Origin: Candidatus Anammoximicrobium sp.
GTDB lineage: Bacteria; Planctomycetota; Planctomycetia; Pirellulales; Pirellulaceae
Direction of reading: 5' to 3'
Length of the DNA stretch: 64,000 bases
Assembly: GCA_012515235.1 (NCBI GenBank)
Contig: JAAYYU010000093.1
Span: 1 to 64,000 of the forward strand
In this document: positions 9,391 through 19,400 of the stretch, in pieces
How positions within the stretch are numbered: the stretch's first letter is position 1
How the letters are laid out: each line of letters opens with the position of its first letter
Notes under the pieces: generated by a model
Seen by the model: the letters and a program-made list of their open reading frames with translations, nothing else
Told to the model about the DNA's origin: nothing
The model's database searches: none
Made by a program: the position numbers and the translations under genes

Positions 9391-10363
9391 CGTCGCCCTC
9401 GACCTGGAAATCGAACATGCCGGCGATGATGAAATCGGCCCCGTGGCGATAGGCGTAGGGGAACGCCAATTGCGGCTTGATCGCCCCCGCGGCCATCACT
9501 TTGAACGCTACCCAGGGCTTGGAGACCGATTCCATAAAGGCGGCCGTCTCCTCGGGGTTGTTGCACCACATGCTGTCGTTGTTTGCATTATGGTCCGCCG
9601 CGTTGCCCCGCATCCAATCGTATTCCACCCGCCGTTCCTTGGGCGTGGCGGACCAGTAGCGATCCATGTGGAACGTCTTGACGTAGTAATCCGCGCCGAC
9701 CTTGTCCCGCTCACAGGCGATGGGCATGTTCAGCGAATGGCTGCCGACGCCGGCGGGGAGGCCTTGGGCCTTGATCAGCTCGAGCATCTGCGCGATGACG
9801 TCCGTCGAGCCGCCGTTCATCATCCACGAGTCCGTGACCCCGCCGTGCGAGTACAGCAGCGTAGCTCCCATGTCCACCTGCCGCTTGATCGCCTCGTTCA
9901 TCTTGGCCTTGTCCTCGCTCAGCGGGACGCACACCATGGTCTGGAGTTTGGGGTTGTGCGTCTGGTTGTATTTCGCGATCGGGCCCCAACAGGCCGGATC
10001 CAGCTGGATCGTGTTGATGCCGCAGGCTTGAGCCAGTTCCAGGGTCTCGAAGACCTTGGCCTCGGTGTTGTAGGACGTGAACAGCTTGGAGGCGTACATC
10101 AGATCGCGGCTGTGGGCCCAGCCGCCGATCAGGTTGCCGCCGATGAACAGCCGGCTGAGGGACACGTTGCCGATCTTGCCGCACGGCAGGCTGCCGGGAG
10201 GGATGTCGGTCTTGGGCTTGGCGGGCTGACTGGCCTGAGCCGTCCCGTCCTGGAGCGCGGCTGCCAGCGTCTGTTCTTCGACGCTGGTATGCACCGCGCC
10301 GACCGCTGCCGCCCCCACAATCCCCTTTGCCAGGAAACACCGCCGGTCGATTCGATCTGCCAT
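9329..10363 (-). CDS. Tat-exported TIM-barrel-like protein of unknown function
   Basis: The protein is 344 residues with an RRCFLAKGIVGAAAVGAV leader starting at residue 7, so it is probably Tat-exported. The body has an alternating strand-helix pattern and phrases such as GINTIQLDPACWG and ADFIIAGMFDFQVEGD, suggesting a TIM barrel distantly like aldo-keto reductases. No catalytic residue set can be assigned. The start has a good GAGGTGA site. Its 3' end overlaps that of nagA. It diverges from the oxidoreductase gene at 10745, and the shared promoter region contains a perfect dyad at 10492-10515. Confidence 0.75.
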   Translation of the reverse strand: MADRIDRRCFLAKGIVGAAAVGAVHTSVEEQTLAAALQDGTAQASQPAKPKTDIPPGSLPCGKIGNVSLSRLFIGGNLIGGWAHSRDLMYASKLFTSYNTEAKVFETLELAQACGINTIQLDPACWGPIAKYNQTHNPKLQTMVCVPLSEDKAKMNEAIKRQVDMGATLLYSHGGVTDSWMMNGGSTDVIAQMLELIKAQGLPAGVGSHSLNMPIACERDKVGADYYVKTFHMDRYWSATPKERRVEYDWMRGNAADHNANNDSMWCNNPEETAAFMESVSKPWVAFKVMAAGAIKPQLAFPYAYRHGADFIIAGMFDFQVEGDVKIALEALQKLDSRKRPWCG

Positions 10364-10491
10364 AGCTGGTCACCTCTCCCTTGGACACTGAGTTTGCTTG
10401 CTTCGGCCCGTTCAGAAGCCGCTGATGCGTACGTTCCGGATTCACCGACATTCTGGCCGGAAGTCCGCCCGGAAGGGCTCCGGACATCCGT

Positions 10492-10515
10492 TGCATTCTA
10501 GTTCCTGAATGCAAA
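10492..10515. promoter_or_regulatory. Perfect 8-bp dyad, candidate operator between divergent genes
   Basis: TTGCATTC - TAGTTCCT - GAATGCAA: two perfect 8-bp arms separated by 8 nt, in the 381-bp space between divergent starts at 10363 and 10745. The symmetry and position fit a dimeric regulator site. No regulator gene is adjacent, so its binding partner is unknown. The rest of this intergenic stretch shows no other feature I can name. Confidence 0.45.
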
Positions 10516-10744
10516 CGAGGGAAGTCAAGTTGCCAATTCGGCGGAAGTCCGAGCCGAATCGGCGTCAGGCACAATTCTCCTTCCGTTTTCCGGCCGGAGG
10601 CGTCTGGCGACCGGAGAGAGCCCGACTCGCCGTGTGGCTTTTGGGAACGGCGCGGGCTATAACGAGGGCGTGGTGCGGAGGTCTCGAGTCTGGGCAACGC
10701 GTCCCAGAGCGCTTTCGATTGATCGTCCTTCGTGAGGAGACAAG

Positions 10745-12169
10745 ATGAACGGCAAGAGGATCGGGAATCAGGCTACTCGTCGACAGTTTCTGGGGGCAGT
10801 GGCCGCGACCGCTGCGCTGACCATTGTGCCGCGGCACGTCTTGGGCGGTCCGGGTGTTGTGGCGCCCAGCGACAAGGTGAACATCGCCATCATCGGCGCC
10901 GGCGGGCAAGGGCGCGCGAACGCCCGGAGCCTGTTTCAGGAGAAGGACGCGCAGATCATTGCCGTGTGCGACGTGGCGGAGAAGACGGATCTGAGCCCGT
11001 TCTACTACGGAGGTTTCGGCGGCCGGCAGGCGGTGAAGGCCGAAGTCGAAGAGCACTATGCGAAAGCGACGCCCGCCTTCCGCTGCGCCGAGTATGAAGA
11101 CTTTCGCGTCATGCTGGAGAAAGAAAAGGCGATTGACGCCGTCCTGTGCGCCACGCCCGATCATACTCATGCCGTGGTCAGCATCGTTTCCATGAAGCTG
11201 GGCAAACACGTGTATTGCGAGAAACCGCTAACGCACAATGTCTGGGAAGCCCGGCAAGTGGCGCGAGTGGCCAAAGAGACGGGCCTGGCCACGCAGATGG
11301 GCAACCACGGGCACTCGGGCGAGGGCATCCGGCAGACGTGCGAATGGATCTGGGACGGGGCCATCGGGCCCGTGCACGAGGTCCATGCGTGGAGCGATAC
11401 GGGCAAATGGGCCACGGGTCCCGGCCGGCCGAAGGACATGCCGCCGGTGCCGGCCGGGCTCAATTGGGACCTCTGGCTGGGGCCGCGGGAGCCGCGCCCG
11501 TATCATCCCGCCTACGCGCCGTACAACTGGCGGGGCTGGTGGGCGTTCGGCACCGGTTCCATCGGCGACATGGCCTGCCACAACATGGACCCGGCCGTGT
11601 GGGCGTTGAAGTTGGAGCACCCGCTGCGCGTCGAAGCGACTGCCTCCTGGCTGGACGACGAAGTCGCCTCGGCGGCCGGCGCGATTCACACCTATCGCTT
11701 TGGCCCGCGCGGCGACATGCCGCCGCTGACGTTGACGTGGTACGACGGCGGACTGCGCCCGCCCACGCCGGAGGGCCTCGATCCGAGCGACGCCAAGCAG
11801 CGGCTGGGCGACGGCGGAAACGGAATCCTGTTCATCGGCGAGCGGGGTCTGATCACCTGTGCCGGCTGGTCGGGCATGCCCCGTCTGCTGCCACTGTCGC
11901 TGCACACCGAGTACCAGCGTCCCGAAAAGACGTTGCCGCGCAGCCCAGGACATCACACGGACTGGCTGGCGGCGTGCAAGGGCGGCCCGCCGGCCAGCGG
12001 CAACTTCGAGTACAGCGCCCGCCTGACCGAACTCGTCTTGTTGGGCAGCGTCGCGTTGCGCACGAAGAAGCTGCTGCTGTGGGACGGGCCCAACATGCGG
12101 GCCACCAACGCCCCGGAGGCGGAGCCGTTTCTCAAGGAACCGTGCCGATCAGGTTGGGAAATCGGCTGA
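10745..12169 (+). CDS. Tat-exported Gfo/Idh/MocA-family oxidoreductase
   Basis: This 474-residue protein has a Tat leader (TRRQFLGAVAATAALTI, residues 10-26). A Rossmann NAD(P)-binding domain follows (VNIAIIGAGGQGRAN, residues about 41-55), then DAVLCATPDHTHA and the family signature HVYCEKPL, whose Lys is the usual catalytic residue. The C-terminal half is the substrate-binding domain. Such proteins oxidise or reduce sugars or inositols. Export through Tat is consistent with folding around the dinucleotide before secretion, as is typical of planctomycete paralogues. GAGGAG lies 5-6 nt before the ATG. Confidence 0.9.
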   Translation: MNGKRIGNQATRRQFLGAVAATAALTIVPRHVLGGPGVVAPSDKVNIAIIGAGGQGRANARSLFQEKDAQIIAVCDVAEKTDLSPFYYGGFGGRQAVKAEVEEHYAKATPAFRCAEYEDFRVMLEKEKAIDAVLCATPDHTHAVVSIVSMKLGKHVYCEKPLTHNVWEARQVARVAKETGLATQMGNHGHSGEGIRQTCEWIWDGAIGPVHEVHAWSDTGKWATGPGRPKDMPPVPAGLNWDLWLGPREPRPYHPAYAPYNWRGWWAFGTGSIGDMACHNMDPAVWALKLEHPLRVEATASWLDDEVASAAGAIHTYRFGPRGDMPPLTLTWYDGGLRPPTPEGLDPSDAKQRLGDGGNGILFIGERGLITCAGWSGMPRLLPLSLHTEYQRPEKTLPRSPGHHTDWLAACKGGPPASGNFEYSARLTELVLLGSVALRTKKLLLWDGPNMRATNAPEAEPFLKEPCRSGWEIG

Positions 12170-12323
12170 CCGCCACGCTGCGGCGGGTGACTCCTTCCGG
12201 ACCGCAAAATGTGTCGGCGGGAGTCCCCGCAGCCTGATCCGGTCCACCAACGCGCCCGGCGCGCACTGCCGACGGCGTGCGGCCGCCCCGTTCGCCGAGC
12301 GCGGGTGTGATCGGAGCCAACCG

Positions 12324-12347
12324 CCCGCCTGGGTGGTCCCAGGCGGG
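12324..12347. terminator. Candidate bidirectional hairpin between convergent genes
   Basis: CCCGCCTGGG - TGGT - CCCAGGCGGG forms a perfect 10-bp GC-rich stem with a 4-nt loop. It lies between the stop of the oxidoreductase (12169) and the stop of the minus-strand PPC gene (12380). There is no long T-tract on either side, so termination is plausible but not certain. Confidence 0.45.
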
Positions 12348-12379
12348 TTCTGGCGGCCGCTGGATTTCCTCGAAGCCGG

Positions 12380-14686
12380 CTATTTGATCATGCGGGCTTC
12401 GATGCTCGCAATCTCACGATTGGTGAACTCGTCGGTCAGGAACCACTCCTGGTAAAGGCGTTCGAGTCGTCTTACCGGGTAGTTGACCGAGGCCTGGGTC
12501 AGCGTGCGCGCGACGTCCTTCGGCCGATCTTCGTCGCGGATCGGCGGACGGATACGGTCGGCTGGCGGCGAGTAGGATGGATTGTAGACCAGCACCGGCA
12601 GGTCTTCCGCGGGCAACAGGTGACGCCACAGAAATGCCTGCATCCTGTCTTCGCACGGGACCGCTTCATGGACCACGTCCCGGTCTCCAATTTTCGCACT
12701 GCCGATGACCGTCAGGTTGACCGGCTTTTCCATGTCGGCAAGGCTGGTCTTCAGCGCCAAGGACACGACTTCCTTCTTGGCTCCCAGCGTCGATCCGGCC
12801 GATTCAAACCCCGCCGGCAAGTCTTTGAAGTTCAGCGCGATCGGCCCGTCGTATCCGTCCTTGCGCAAGGCGTAGACCGTCACCGAGGCAGATGCAGCGC
12901 TGCGGATCACCATCTTGGAAGGCGCTACCCGCAACTCGAAGTCGGGCTGCGGCAGGCTGATCCGGAGGCGGTAGGCGTATTCCTTTCCCGCACGTCGCGG
13001 CGTGTCGCCGATGTGAACGAAGTACTTGCCGTCGGCGGGCAGCTTGGCCATCAGGTAGGAATCGGCGTGGTCCGTGTTCAGCCCCGACCCCGCGTCGTAA
13101 TGATCGTCGTTCAGGGCGATCGCCTTGCCGTCCGGTCCGGTGACCTTGACGAACGAGTCGAACGGCGAGCCCAGCCGGCGCGCGTGGACTTCCGCGACGA
13201 TGGTCTGGCCGGCCTTGCCGTCCACCTCAAAGACATCCCAGTCGCCGACATGATCCATTCGCCCGTTGACGATGACCGGAAGCGTCACCTTCTGCGCCTT
13301 GGACGGTTCGTCGTTCGATTCCGCGTCCAGGCATTCGGGCAGCGTGTCCAGGGCGAACGGGACGTAGTTGGACGCCAGATTTCCGTTGGTGGCGGCAATC
13401 AGATAATGTCCCGGCTTCGCCTCTTTGGGAGGAGGCGCGAGCGTGGTTTTTTCCAGATTGAAGCCATTCACTTCCAGGGTGACCGGCTCGCCCACGCGTG
13501 CCCCCAAGGGGAAGATGCTGGTCACAAAGGGCAACTCGCCGACGGTAATCCGATACACAAAACTCTCGCGTCCGCGGAACAGCGCTTCGTTGATGGTAAG
13601 CAGATATTCGCCGTCCGCCGGAACCTCGTAGTAGATGAGCGGATCGGGGTCGGAACGGAAATCGTCGTTGTAGGCGACCTCCTTGCCGCTGGCATCGTAG
13701 AGCCTGAGCACGGCCTGCAACCAGCCGGGAACGCCGTCGGGAACGTAGGGGATCAAGGCCCGGGCCTTGACGGAAATAACCAGACGCTGGCCCTTGGCCG
13801 CGTGAAAACGATACCGGTTCACCTCGCCTGCGGCGATCTGGCCGTTCATGGTGCAGGGAACGGTGACGCGCATTTCCTCCTCTTCCACCGGCCTTTTCCG
13901 CTGCGCTAGATACTCTTTCCCCAGCACCGGGAATTGCATGGTCTTCATTGGCTTGCGGGCGACTTCGGGCACTTGGCCCACGTAGAAGGGCAGCGCGTTG
14001 GAGATGCCCCGCTTGGTGATTACGCGGATTTCTCGCCGGCCCGGTTTGGCGTCCGGAGCCACGGTGACTTCGGCAAAGACAAGCTCGGTCTGGGAGCGAA
14101 CGGCCGGATTGCGTTCGTCCTCCGCAAAGATCCGTTCGAGCCGTTCGATCAGCTTCTGCTTGGCTAGATCCTTCTCGGTCGGAGGCGTGTCGCTCTTCGG
14201 CTCCTTGGCAGCCGAGGGGGGCGGTTTCAGTCTTTCCAGCGGGGCATTGCACGAGAGGCAGACGGTGGCGTCAGCCGGGTTGGCAGCGCCGCAGATCGAG
14301 CAAATCATGGAAGGCACCGCGTTGATTCCCGCGCCGGGGCCGATCGGCCTGGGGAACTCGAACCAAGACATGTAGGCGACCATCCCGTCGTCCACAGTGG
14401 TTTCCTTCTTTTTCAACTCCCTCAATTGCTGGGCCACCACCGACAGCTCCTGGTTGTCCAGGACCCGGTAGTAATCGACTAGTCGGACGGAAACGCCTTC
14501 GCCGCTCACGACCAGATCCGAAGCGTACAGAAGTGCCTGACCGCCCAGTCGGATCGGAAAGGTCGTGCCCTGCTGACCGCCGGCCGGATAAACGAAGCCG
14601 ATGTACTGGTTCTGTGCCCAGGCCGAGGATGCTACGGCCACGAACATGGCCAGCCCCAAGATCGGAAGCCTTGTGAATCGACTCAT
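12380..14686 (-). CDS. Secreted PPC-domain protein with an embedded zinc ribbon
   Basis: This 768-residue protein begins at 14686, where GGAGG lies 8 nt upstream; the frame is open further upstream but without a ribosome-binding site. A Sec signal peptide ends at AWAQ. Several pre-peptidase C-terminal (PPC) beta-sandwich domains follow, recognisable by AKGQRLVISVKA and LRLYDASGKEVAYNDDF (about residues 290-340) and by LPADGKYFVHIGDT further on. Residues about 127-150 carry a CxxC...CxxC zinc-ribbon motif (CSIC ... CLSC), unusual in an exported protein. It is the last gene of the DUF1549-DUF1501-PPC block and probably sits at the cell surface. No enzyme motif is visible. Confidence 0.85.
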   Translation of the reverse strand: MSRFTRLPILGLAMFVAVASSAWAQNQYIGFVYPAGGQQGTTFPIRLGGQALLYASDLVVSGEGVSVRLVDYYRVLDNQELSVVAQQLRELKKKETTVDDGMVAYMSWFEFPRPIGPGAGINAVPSMICSICGAANPADATVCLSCNAPLERLKPPPSAAKEPKSDTPPTEKDLAKQKLIERLERIFAEDERNPAVRSQTELVFAEVTVAPDAKPGRREIRVITKRGISNALPFYVGQVPEVARKPMKTMQFPVLGKEYLAQRKRPVEEEEMRVTVPCTMNGQIAAGEVNRYRFHAAKGQRLVISVKARALIPYVPDGVPGWLQAVLRLYDASGKEVAYNDDFRSDPDPLIYYEVPADGEYLLTINEALFRGRESFVYRITVGELPFVTSIFPLGARVGEPVTLEVNGFNLEKTTLAPPPKEAKPGHYLIAATNGNLASNYVPFALDTLPECLDAESNDEPSKAQKVTLPVIVNGRMDHVGDWDVFEVDGKAGQTIVAEVHARRLGSPFDSFVKVTGPDGKAIALNDDHYDAGSGLNTDHADSYLMAKLPADGKYFVHIGDTPRRAGKEYAYRLRISLPQPDFELRVAPSKMVIRSAASASVTVYALRKDGYDGPIALNFKDLPAGFESAGSTLGAKKEVVSLALKTSLADMEKPVNLTVIGSAKIGDRDVVHEAVPCEDRMQAFLWRHLLPAEDLPVLVYNPSYSPPADRIRPPIRDEDRPKDVARTLTQASVNYPVRRLERLYQEWFLTDEFTNREIASIEARMIK

Positions 14687-14807
14687 TGAGATCCTCCATT
14701 TTTTGCCGTTTCGGCATCGCTGAGAATACGCGTTCGCTGCGGTCAGGCGTGGGAGACGCGGCCTGGCGGCGTCTCCCACGCTGCCGATCGCTGACCGCCA
14801 ACGAGGG

Positions 14808-16217
14808 TTACATGATTTCATCCAGAAGCCCGGCCGACTTCATGCCTTCGCTTTCGGTATCCAAAACGTGGACATCCAGTCCTTCGGGATTGGGCAGCGG
14901 CGCTGCGGCGTCGATGCCGGCCAGCAGATAGAGGCTGCCCATCAGGTCCGCCGGATAGACGGGCCGCTCCTTGACGTACGCGCCCAACTCGTCCGACTCG
15001 CCGACCACACGGCCGCCCTTGAATCCGCCGCCGGCAACCAGGACGGTGAAGACGTTGCCGTAGTGATGCCGACCACCGTTCCACGGCGGCTCCCAGTAAA
15101 TCTCCGGCGTTCTGCCAAACTCGCCGGTACACCACACGAGGGTGCTGTCGAGCAAGCCGCGGTTGCTCAGATCCTCCAACAGCGCCGCCATGCCCTGGTC
15201 CAGCATAGGGCACTGTCGTTTCATGGTCGGGAAATGGTTGGAGTGCGTATCCCAACCGCCGGGGAAGCTGATGGTGACGTAGGGCACGCCCGCTTCGACC
15301 ATCCGCCGCGCCGCCAAGCATTCCTGGCCGAACGTGTGGCGGCCGTAGCGGTCTCGGAGGGCCTTCGGTTCGTTGTCCAGATTGAAGACCTCTTTCCCCT
15401 GCCCCAGGATCAATCCGTAGGCTCGCTCCTTGGCCTCTGCGATGGCCGCCATGTCGGGGACCTCCGCCAGGCCGAAGCCCAAGGTATTGACGCGTTGGAG
15501 CAATTCACGTCGGGCCTGCTGCCGGGCGTCGCTGATTCCCCGGTTGACGATCCCCTGGACCTCGAAACGATCCGCGTTCGGATCGCCGCCCGTGGCGAAC
15601 GGTTTGTACGCGGGGCCCAGGAAGCCCTCTTCGGAAAACCGCCCGGCGGCCTGGAGCATCACGATGTAGGGCGGAAGCAGCCCTTTGTAAGTGTCCTTCT
15701 TGAAGTAACTAAAAATGGCGCCTACGCTGGGAAAGGACAGTCGCCCGCCCGGCGCGTGGCCGGTCTGCATCAGGTAGGCCGCCGTCTCGTGGCCGTTGTT
15801 GCCATGCGTCATGCTGCGGATCAGGGAGTACTTGTCCGCCTGCTTGGCCAGCGACGGGAACAGGTAGCTCAGCTGAACGCCGTCCACGTTGGTGGGGATG
15901 AACTTGTCAAACTCACCCAAGTAGTTGTAGCCCGTACCGGGTTTCGGGTCCCAGCAGTCGTTTTGCGAGATGCCGCCCCACAAGAAGATCTGGATCACGG
16001 ACTTGGTCTGGCCCTTCTTGGCCTTGGCGATGGCCGCCGCGTCATGGGCCGCCTTCATTTTGGCGAGTTCCTCCGGCGAGATCTTGAACGGTGCCCCGTA
16101 AGCGTGGGAAGCCAACCCGCCGGCCGCCACCATGCCCGCCGCGCCCAGAACGCCACGTCGCATGGCCTCGCGCCGCGACATGCGCTCTTGCCTGTCTCGA
16201 TTGTCGTTTGCACTCAT
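14808..16217 (-). CDS. DUF1501 protein, Tat-exported
   Basis: This 469-residue protein belongs to DUF1501, an alkaline-phosphatase/sulfatase-fold family expanded in planctomycetes and nearly always paired with DUF1549/DUF1553 genes. The leader contains SRREAMRRGVLGAAGMVAAGG (residues about 14-33; RR motif). Family hallmarks seen are IQIFLWGGISQNDCWDPKPG, SMTHGNNGHETAAY, PYVTISFPGGWDTHSNHF and WCTGEFGRTPEI. The start at 16217 is preceded by GAGGAGG. The function is unknown; the family is assumed to act on envelope or external substrates. It lies 121 bp upstream of the PPC gene and 193 bp downstream of the DUF1549 gene, so the three form one transcription unit. Confidence 0.92.
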   Translation of the reverse strand: MSANDNRDRQERMSRREAMRRGVLGAAGMVAAGGLASHAYGAPFKISPEELAKMKAAHDAAAIAKAKKGQTKSVIQIFLWGGISQNDCWDPKPGTGYNYLGEFDKFIPTNVDGVQLSYLFPSLAKQADKYSLIRSMTHGNNGHETAAYLMQTGHAPGGRLSFPSVGAIFSYFKKDTYKGLLPPYIVMLQAAGRFSEEGFLGPAYKPFATGGDPNADRFEVQGIVNRGISDARQQARRELLQRVNTLGFGLAEVPDMAAIAEAKERAYGLILGQGKEVFNLDNEPKALRDRYGRHTFGQECLAARRMVEAGVPYVTISFPGGWDTHSNHFPTMKRQCPMLDQGMAALLEDLSNRGLLDSTLVWCTGEFGRTPEIYWEPPWNGGRHHYGNVFTVLVAGGGFKGGRVVGESDELGAYVKERPVYPADLMGSLYLLAGIDAAAPLPNPEGLDVHVLDTESEGMKSAGLLDEIM

Positions 16218-16410
16218 GATTTGAGTCCTCCTCTTACTCCCGGTTGGAGTGTCGTACCAGGAAACCGACCGATTTGAGCCAACTCTATCGCGCCCGCCAT
16301 GCAACGAAGGGAGGGCTTTTTTGGGCACCACCCTTCTGATCGCTAAACCTTCGTCCCGCCGGCACAGGGCCGGCAAGAATTAACTCCCGTGACAACCGTA
16401 AAGTGAATCC

Positions 16411-19400
16411 TCAATGCCGCAGCAGGAACTCGGGGTTATTGATCAACGCCCAGGCAAGATCGATCCAGAGATCATTGCCTTTCGCCACTCCGGCCTTGGC
16501 ATGTTGCTCTGCGGCTTTCACATCGTCCTCCGTGGGAAGCCGCGAGAGGATTGCCAAATAAAGCCTTTCGGCGATTTCATTCGGCGCGCCGCCTGCGGAG
16601 ATCAACGCCTTGAGTTTCGGGCCGGTCTGAAGCTTGCTCTGGATTTGGCCCGAATTCAGCATGTGGATCCACTGCCGTGAGGACAGTTCGTTGACGCGCT
16701 CGCTTTCCGTCCCCGTGGCACGCGCAGAACGCCCGAACAAGGTGAGGAAGGTATCTGTAACACTACCATCGGCCAACGCGACTGCGGGCACGTCCTTGGG
16801 AATGTACGTGAACGGCTCCGGAACGGCGCTGGTGTACAGGTCCGAACTGCCGGTAATCCGATTCACCGCGTCGATCAGCACTTCGGCCTCCACTCGCCGC
16901 AACGGATAGCTGGCGAAGTTAGCGGTTGCTTCGGGCTTGTCGGATCTGACGATCGAAGAGAACTGGTACGTGGTCGAAGTGAAGATCAACCGCTTCAGAT
17001 GCTTCAGGTCCCAGCCGCTGGAGACCAGTTCCTTCTCCAAGTAGGCCAGCAATTCGGGATTGCTGGGCGGATTGTCATCCCGGATGTCGTCCGGTTCGTG
17101 GATGATGCCGCGCCCCATCACCCAGGCCCAGGTGCGGTTGACGATGGCTTTGGCAAACCAGGGGTTCTCCGGCCGGATCAGCCACTCGGCAAACACCTCT
17201 CGGGGATCGCGAGTAGGCGGAACCGTGACCTTGGTTCCGTCTGGAAAGACTGCCTCCAGCGGCGCGTTGGGGCTGAGCGGCTCGGCCAATGCCTGGGGAA
17301 TCTGGTTCGTGGTGGTCACCGACAGAGGGATGGCGTCGATTCCCGGCGCGGTGCTGCCGGGCACGGCAGTCGAATGAAGGGGATCCCAGAAAACGATTTC
17401 TTCCTTCCACTCGCTGGTGGGCTTGTAACCGACTTGCGTGAAGAGCACGGCCACGCCGGCGAGGCGGTCTGGCGGGAACGACTGGACGCGTCTGCCCATG
17501 AAAGCCAAGGCCACGGACGCGGCGATGCCTTCCGGCGTCTTGTCCTGGATGGCACGATAGAAGTTGACCGGCCCCACGCGGAAATTGCTGCCGCTGGAGG
17601 TGAGCAATTCCCGGGCGAATTGGTCGTACGGCTTGTTCTGGGCGATCGATTCCCACACCCAGCGGTGATAGGCCTGCGCTGCGTTGGGCCAGACCTTGAC
17701 GGGGAACTCCGCCTTGATTCGCAGGACATCGCCCCACCTCATGGCCCAGTAATCGACGTGGGCGTACTGTTCGAGCAGACGGTCAATCAAGGCCGTGCGT
17801 TTGTTCGGGTCGGGGTTCTGAATAAACGCTTTGGCCTCGTCTCCGGACGGGAGCTTGCCGGTCAAGTCCAAGTAGACGCGGCGGATGAACACGGCATCAG
17901 AGCAGAGGACCGGCTGGATGCCCAGCGTTTTCAGCTTGGCAAACACGCGTTCATCAATCCCGTTTGCCGGCTTCGGCGGCTCGGGACGCTCCAGGATGGC
18001 GGGCATCTTCCGGGCGGCGATTAGTTGATAGAGTTTGGCCTTGGCCTGAGCGGCCTGCGCACGCTTTTCGTCGGCGGTCGTCTTGGCAGCCGTGTACGCC
18101 TGCCGGGCCTTGTCGGCTTCCGCTTTCAGCGGAACGGCCGCGGCCTCCGCCGCCTTGGCGGCTTCTTCGTCCGCCACGTGGCTCTGCTTGGCGGCTTCGA
18201 TCCGCTTTTTGAGGCTTTCCAGGGCGTCTTCAGCCGACTTCTTCCGGGCTTCGGACGCGGCCAACTTCTGCACGCCTTCGCCGGCCTTCAGCGTGGCTTG
18301 CTCCAGGGCCTTCTGGGCCGGGTCCAGAGCGGCCGCGGCCGCGGCGAGTTCTTTGCGCTTGGCAGTCGCTTGTTCTGCGGCCTGTTTGGCTGCCGCATCG
18401 AGTTGCAGGAGTTCTTTGGCCGCTTCCTGGGCCGCCTGGTTCGCGGCCGCAGCGGCAGCTACCTGGCTTTTGGCGTTGGCCAGAGCCGCGTCGGCGGCCT
18501 TCTTCTGCGTCTCGGCGTCCGCCTTTTTCTCGGCCGGTGCGTCGGCCAGTGCTTTGGCGGCGGCGTTGGCCTGGGCCTGCGCCTGTTGCTCGGCTTGCTG
18601 TGCTTTGGCCACTGCGGCCGCGGCGTCGGCCGCCGCTTTGCGTTTCGCGTCCGCCTGGGCCGCCGCCGACTTTTTATCCTCTGCGATCTTTGCGAAATCC
18701 TGGGCGGTCTTCTCAGCTGCCGCCACAACCGCGGCGGCCTCGGCCACCTGGCTCTTGACGGCGGCCAACGCTTCGTCGGCGGCCTTCTTCTGCGCCTCCG
18801 CGTCCGCTTTCTTCTCGGCCGGCGCCTCGGTCAACGCTTTCGTGGCGGCGTTGGCCCGCTCCGTCGCTTGCCGTTCGTTCTGCTGCGCCCGGACCAGGGC
18901 GGTTTTGGCAACGTCCACCGTTCGGCGCATGGCGGCCGCTTGGACCGCCGCCTCACGGGCTTCACCGTCGAGCTTCTTGGCCGCGTCGGAGGCGGCCCTC
19001 GCCGCGCCCTCAGCCTCCCTGGCCGCCTTCTCGGCCGCTTCGTAAGCTTGCCGCAACGGGATCGCGGCGGCTTGGGCGTCGGCTAATGCCTTTTCCAGTT
19101 CCGGCTTGGCCTTGGTGGCGTCGGCCAGGGCCTGAACGGCAACGGGCACGGCGGCCTCGGCCTGCTTCAACGATTCGGCGCCCCGCTCGCCGGCCAGATT
19201 CTTCGCGTCCGCGGCCTGCTGCTGCTTCGCCCGAGCCGCTGTGGTCGCGGCACCGTAGGCCGCATCAGCCTTTCGCAGGGCATCCAGCAACGGTACGACC
19301 GCCGCTTCCGCGTCACGGGCAGCCTTCTCCGCTGCCTCGTAGTTGGCCTGCGCCTTGGCCTCTTCGCCGACCTCGGCCGGCGGAGCTGCTGGCTGCGGGG

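Noticed and set aside
18025-19086. Plus-strand open frames opposite the Ala-rich coiled coil
   Set aside because: The complement of Ala/Lys/Glu codons avoids stops in high-GC DNA. The translations are Gly/Arg/Leu or Ala/Ser low complexity.
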